This document shows, piece by piece, positions 60,701 through 64,000 of a stretch of 64,000 nucleotides of DNA. The position numbers and the translations under genes are program-made. Origin of the DNA: Marthasterias glacialis (taxonomy: Eukaryota; Echinodermata; Asteroidea; Forcipulatida; Asteriidae); the NCBI GenBank assembly GCA_911728455.2, contig OU452223.1, positions 4,300,174 to 4,364,173 on the forward strand, in the 5' to 3' direction. Within the stretch, counting starts at the first letter, position 1; each line of letters starts with the position of its first letter. The notes below the pieces were generated by a model that was given only the letters and a program-made list of their open reading frames with translations, was not told the origin of the DNA and searched no databases.

Positions 60701-61996
60701 CAAATCAAGTGAAACATTTACAAGATACTGTTGTATGAGGTAATGTCATGGGTTCTTAAATCAGAAGCGTATTCAGAAATTTTGACTCAATTTCTAATGG
60801 ATACAGCAGCATAGCATGTTTTATAGTTTCATTTTTATTTACATTGTGTCAACTGTAGGCTGGCTACCCACCTGGTGTAATCAATATTCTGCCTGGTTAC
60901 GGACCCACGGCAGGAGCAGCTATTGCTGAGCACATGGATGTAGACAAAGTAGCATTTACTGGATCTACTGAGGTAAACACTTAATGATAATATAAAAGTT
61001 AATATATTGATGTCATTGTTATTTTTGTTGTTGTTTTTTTGTGTTTGTTTTTTGGGGGGTTTGCAGTTTTTGATGATATGTATCAGTTCGCCCTTAAAAG
61101 CAGTAATCTTAGGACATACAGGAGTAGGGGACCTTTTCAAAAGTTAGTCCAGGACAACCAGCGAGTAAACACAGTACAGGACAAGTTTTATCACCTACTG
61201 TTAATTGACAGGCCTTGATCTTAACCGAGGCCATTGGCCTCATGCCCTGTCATGTTGGCCAGCATGCCCTTCAGAAAAATTGCACTGTCACTACCAACTT
61301 GGCCAGCATGCCCTTGTACGTTTTGATTTGGCCAGCAAAGGCCTGCCCCTGTTTTTCTTTAGATCGAGGCCTGAATTGACCTTGTTTGCAATTGGTTTTG
61401 GATAAACCATGGGAGACATTAGCAGCGCCGCACTACCTACAGAGGTCAATTTGCTTAAAAAACCACAGACACTTGGATGGCTATCTTCTGACAAAGCAGG
61501 AGGAGGTCTCCACCGGGCTGCTTTGTGGTCTCAAGGTTGGGTGTAGCTGCACCACACACCAATGACCTTCAAACCTTCCAGCTCACTCCAAACCCCAAGA
61601 TTGTTCATACTACAATTAATCAGCCAGTCCAACTGCTGAGTGCTCAGCAGGTTACATAAGAGAACTGCGTTCCATTCAGGGACATCTGAGGAATGTTTTC
61701 GGATTAACTGACCTGGAATAATTTAGACCCCTAGGTACAATTCAACAAGTGCCCCACAGAAGGGCGTCCTTCCAGGCACACATAGTACCTTTTGTCACAA
61801 CAACAGAAGGTTGTTAGCAATAAAATGGCTCCTTTCAAAACCATTACTGTGACATTTTTCTTGCTGAAATGTGACCTTCTTATCGGCTCTAAAGACTTAT
61901 GAATGGCAGAACACCAAATAAATGTTCACATTCAGTTTTCTTGAAACACACTTTTGCACATTAATTATGATCAAAAACAAATAATAACAACATTTG

Positions 61997-62036
<40 letters not shown>

Positions 62037-64000
62037 GCAGTTCTTATAGAGCACTTTATCACACCCGATGGGCGTCTCAAAGCACTCAGTATATTTTCAA
62101 GGTATGCAGGGTTATACGTTTTGAAGTATGAGACCTGTTCCTTTACATAGCACCATGTAACGTTTTTCAAGGTGCTGTGGCACAATTTGCAGCCGATCAA
62201 ACCAGAAACACCGGGGCGAACCCCCTTCTCTTAGCGATAAGTGCACTGGGTTCTTTTACGTGCATTACACAACACACAGGACCTACGGCTTTACGTCCCA
62301 TCCGAAGGATGAAGCAATAATCGTTAAGTGTCTTGCTTAAGGACACAAGTGTCATGACCGGGACTCGAACCCACACTCTTCTGATCAGAAACACCAGAGC
62401 TTGAGTCAGGTGTTCTATCCTCTCGGCCACAACATGCCGAATGAATTAAGATATGAATTAATTTGTTTATTTCACCCAGGTTGGTCACATGGTTCAGCAA
62501 TCAGCTGGTCGCTCAAACCTGAAAAAAGTGACTTTGGAGCTGGGAGGAAAAAGTCCGAATATCATCTTGAAGGATTGTGACTGTAAGTGCTGTCGTTGAG
62601 ATAACAAATAAGTGTTCAAACTTCAACTTAAAGAATCGGTGCTGTAATTATTAATTATCAAAATAATAATACCTTTTTAGCACCACCTCAATTTTGACTG
62701 TTAATATAGATTTTCAGAAAAGATCGCCACGATTTTGGCTGAATATGTGAAGTATTGACTCGATGATAAGAAAGAGAGTTCTGAAAGGTCTTATACTGTA
62801 CCATTTTCTTAATCAAATGTAGGAATTACAGAGCAACCACGTAGCGCTGGGATTTCCACCCTAGTGCCCCACTTAAGTCAAGTCGGACCACACTTAGATT
62901 TAAGGCGCAAAAAGAAAAGGGGGGAACTTAGCGCAAATGTTTTGTGAATACCGCTTAGTAAAATTCGTCTAAGTTGGGTATTTGAGTGGGGTGCTGATAA
63001 TTTTGTGTCGTAAGCAGTTTTGTGAATACGGCCCCGGGATCTTTTGTTCCCTTTTCAAAAAAATGTGGAATGTGTTTAATGTGATTCAGCCAAACCCTTG
63101 GGTATAAGCCAAGGCTGATAATCGGACATGGTATGCTGGATTCTCGGATTTAACTTCCATATTCATAATGTAATGGTAAGCAATGTTGACAGCCTATTGA
63201 TCTCTCATAATTGTCGTTTGTACAACAAAAAGATGGAAGGTCTGGAATCGGGGATTACATGTTAACCACTAGAGAAAGGGAGAGTTTGAACATGAATTCC
63301 AGTACCCTTGCCCCTCTTTGTTTGGGGAAAGTAAAGCGTAGCATGATTAGTGCGTACCTGAGCCCGCTTTGCAATGGAATGTCCAGGTGTGTTAACATGT
63401 CATTTGCTGTTAACCTCATTACATACCAGAAAAAAAATGTTCCGGGTGTATAGAAAAATGTGTTAACCAGCTGGCGTCGGATGACCTGTTTACATGCAAA
63501 TGTTTTCCCTGCCTGGAAACAGAAGCCGTCTTAAGACGCCATTATGTAATTTCGGACCACTCAACTGCAGAGCGTGCACAGACCACGCAAAAGCCATCTA
63601 ACGCTTTGATTCGCCCATACAAAAAAAGATCGTGAATATACTTTTGGATAATCGTGCTGAGATCTCTGCTCTGATTGCTTCTTCTGGAAGATGGACAAAG
63701 CTTACTGATAACTTGCTAACGATGATGGTTTTTTGATCTTTTTAAACTCCAAAGAGTTATTTAAATTGTGTGACTGCAAACCTCATTCGGTGCCAGTAGT
63801 GAAGTTCATAGTGTATTGATATATAATATATAAATGCATTCTGTACCCTCAGTGGAAGAAGCTGTGGAGCAGAGTCACTTTGGACTGTTTTTCAACATGG
63901 GTCAGTGCTGCACTGCTGGATCACGCACGTACATTGAAGATGAAATCTATGACGATTTTGTGGAACTCGCAGCTGAGCGAGCCAAAAAACGAACCGTAGG
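51797..64000 (+). CDS. ALDH2: Mitochondrial aldehyde dehydrogenase, ALDH1/2 class (ALDH2-like), 3' end beyond the window
   Basis: Ten exons are visible: 51797-51910, 52907-53011, 54147-54287, 55384-55463, 56738-56787, 57532-57593, 59642-59770, 60859-60972, 62480-62582 and 63853-64000 (cut by the window). All visible junctions are GT-AG and in phase. They give about 348 residues of an enzyme normally near 517 aa. The start [15 protein letters not shown] is a basic presequence like human MLRAAA. Precursor numbering coincides with human ALDH2: N186 in WNFP, general base E285 in LELGGKSPN, and nucleophile C319 in GQCCTAG. The Rossmann segment FTGSTE is present. It should oxidise acetaldehyde and other aldehydes with NAD+ in the matrix. 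ALDH1B1-like or invertebrate ALDH1/2 co-orthology is possible, so the symbol is approximate. An in-frame ATG at 51737 would add 20 residues; the inner one fits the family start better. Confidence 0.92.
52285..52430 (+). repeat. tRNA-headed SINE, family A, head part
   Basis: GTTAGTGGTCTAGCCCACCG, GTGGGTTCGAGTCTCGG (B-box) and CACTTGTGTCCTTGAGAAAG are present. It lies in ALDH intron 1. Confidence 0.7.
52548..52875. mobile_element. Miniature inverted-repeat element, TGCCCGG family, copy 2
   Basis: The left end GTCGTGCGCCCGGCAAA faces the right end CTTTTGCCGGGCACACGAC. Both ends carry a second CTTTTGCCGGGAAC word inside. The interior has ACAAAATGGCTCCT and TCTTGAAACACAAATTTTG, shared with the 13.3-kb copy. 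The right end is only 31 bp upstream of ALDH exon 2, close to its branch-point region. Confidence 0.75.
53495..53545. repeat. 24-bp-arm hairpin of GGCGCAAATTTT
   Basis: CAATGTTTGAAGGCGCAAAT runs into its near-exact complement ATTTGCGCACCTTCAAAGATTG. Similar words (CAATCTTTGAAGGCGCGCAA, AAATTTGCGCAG, ACAATCTTTGAAAAGCG) at 53130-53260 suggest a 430-bp element bounded by these pieces in ALDH intron 2. Confidence 0.6.
54765..55035 (+). repeat. tRNA-headed SINE, family D
   Basis: CCCTAGTCTAGTTGGTAAGA (A-box), GTAGGTTCGAATCCCACCC (B-box), then CAGGACTCGGGGGGAAAG and ACTGAGTATACACTGCT. The tRNA part folds only partly and lacks a clean acceptor stem, so I read it as a SINE head, not a tRNA gene. It lies in ALDH intron 3. 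Confidence 0.6.
55583..55876 (+). mobile_element. Miniature element, TAGACCTTTC family, copy 3
   Basis: TAGACCTTTTTTTTGCAATG, GGAGCCATCAATGCAAAGC and AATGTTACACAAATATTC are followed by the right end AGTAGAAATGTCTGTAA, a decayed inverse of the left. It lies in ALDH intron 4. Confidence 0.7.
57155..57469. mobile_element. TA-target miniature element, AAGCCCCAGC family, copy 4
   Basis: The right end CCAATGTTGAGCTGGGGCTT is intact; the left end is eroded to GAGCATTAACGTTGG. The interior words ATGGTAGAGAACTTTCC and TGCTGAATGCATTTGTAC confirm the family. It lies in ALDH intron 5. Confidence 0.75.
57785..57965 (+). repeat. tRNA-headed SINE, family B, best copy
   Basis: GGCTTCTGATTGGCACCCC, AAGATATTGACAAAACAGGG, GGGCTAGATAGCTCAGTTGG (A-box), AAGCCGGTGGTCACAGG and TTCAAATCCCGCTCCAG (B-box) are present. 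It lies in ALDH intron 6. Confidence 0.75.
58747..58924 (+). mobile_element. 6-bp-target miniature element, CAGGCCT family, copy B
   Basis: This 178-bp element has ends CAGGCCTTGACCTTAAC and CTTAAGATCGAGGCCTG, with a perfect duplication TGATAA (58741-58746 and 58925-58930). The interior is as in copies A and C. Confidence 0.88.
59112..59235. mobile_element. Miniature inverted-repeat element, GTTATCACAC ends
   Basis: GTTATCACACACTTGCGCTC and GGAATACGGAAAAA face TTTTCCGTATTCCAATCGTG and CTTGTGTGATAAC, giving about 35-bp imperfect arms. The centre reads CATATCCCACTCAGCCTGC. Confidence 0.75.
59829..60043 (+). repeat. Paired dispersed repeat, copy in ALDH intron 7
   Basis: TTAACCAGTTGGGGCCTGAT, TGCAAATGTTTCCCCTGCC, CGACGCCATTATGTAATTTC and CTAACGCTTTGATTCATCC match the segment at 63.46-63.63 kb at roughly 80% by eye. 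It starts about 60 bp after exon 7. No family recognised. Confidence 0.7.
61209..61373 (+). mobile_element. 6-bp-target miniature element, CAGGCCT family, copy C
   Basis: This 165-bp element has ends CAGGCCTTGATCTTAACC and TTTAGATCGAGGCCTG, with a perfect duplication AATTGA (61203-61208 and 61374-61379). It is slightly shorter than A and B through small internal gaps. Confidence 0.88.
61755..61975. mobile_element. Decayed TGCCCGG-family miniature element, copy 3
   Basis: GGGCGTCCTTCCAGGCACAC, AACAACAGAAGGTTG, AATAAAATGGCTCCTT and TTTCTTGAAACACACTTTTG follow the order of the 52.5-kb element. The outer ends are lost. Confidence 0.5.
62003..62445 (-). repeat. tRNA-headed SINE, family A, full-length, with (ATT)n tail
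   Basis: On the minus strand: head GTGGCCGAGAGGATAG, B-box GTGTGGGTTCGAGTCCC, TGACACTTGTGTCCTTAAGC, body CGGATGGGACGTAAAGCC, then a tail into (TTA)n. It is the cleanest copy and ends 35 bp before ALDH exon 9. Confidence 0.8.
63459..63650 (+). repeat. Paired dispersed repeat, copy in ALDH intron 9
   Basis: TTAACCAGCTGGCGTCGGAT, ATGCAAATGTTTTCCCTGCC, AGACGCCATTATGTAATTTC and CTAACGCTTTGATTCGCCC match the copy at 59.83-60.04 kb in the same orientation. Confidence 0.7.

Noticed and set aside
1-64000. Retrovirus-like, Polinton-like or other capsid-bearing elements
   Set aside because: I looked for integrase, protease, capsid, envelope and long terminal repeat signals and recognised none. The reverse transcriptase pieces present are LINE-type.

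Overview
This window is metazoan genomic DNA: AT-rich, intron-dense and full of small dispersed repeats, with three spliced genes and no prokaryotic operon structure. The gene sequences and the repeat landscape (tRNA-headed SINEs, short inverted-repeat elements, RTE- and CR1/Jockey-like LINE scraps) fit a marine deuterostome invertebrate. An echinoderm, possibly a sea star, is my best guess. That placement is an inference and was not tested.

Layout. Positions 1-27187 hold no gene I can establish, only one doubtful terminal exon near 8.9 kb. This part carries satellite-like arrays (1.1 and 16 kb), several hairpin or inverted-repeat elements, a 3'-LINE-type tail (10.6 kb), a 670-bp dispersed repeat (24.1 kb) and an orphan histone-type RNA stem-loop (25.28 kb). 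Positions 27188-39330 (minus) hold a complete five-exon MAIP1 orthologue (316 aa, mitochondrial). Positions 39725-47945 (plus) hold a complete eight-exon TYW5 orthologue (310 aa, JmjC tRNA wybutosine hydroxylase). These two genes are divergent with 394 bp between their start codons. From memory of the human locus at 2q33 this head-to-head pair is conserved in vertebrates, so a shared promoter is likely. Positions 51797-64000 (plus) hold the first ten exons of a mitochondrial class 1/2 aldehyde dehydrogenase (ALDH2-like). It covers the NAD-binding and catalytic core and runs off the window end.

The introns are the main reservoir of mobile DNA. I could recover target-site duplications for two miniature inverted-repeat families. 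One has three copies, each with a different perfect 6-bp duplication; the other has TA duplications. There are also at least two large tRNA-derived SINE families, four degraded LINE coding fragments, a near-perfect 164-bp palindrome, a perfect 34-bp-arm hairpin flanked by an 11-bp direct repeat, and a roughly 0.9-kb satellite with a 28-bp unit. The three genes do not form a pathway. MAIP1 and ALDH2 act in mitochondria, and TYW5 modifies tRNA-Phe. I saw no retrovirus-like, Polinton-like or CRISPR structure.
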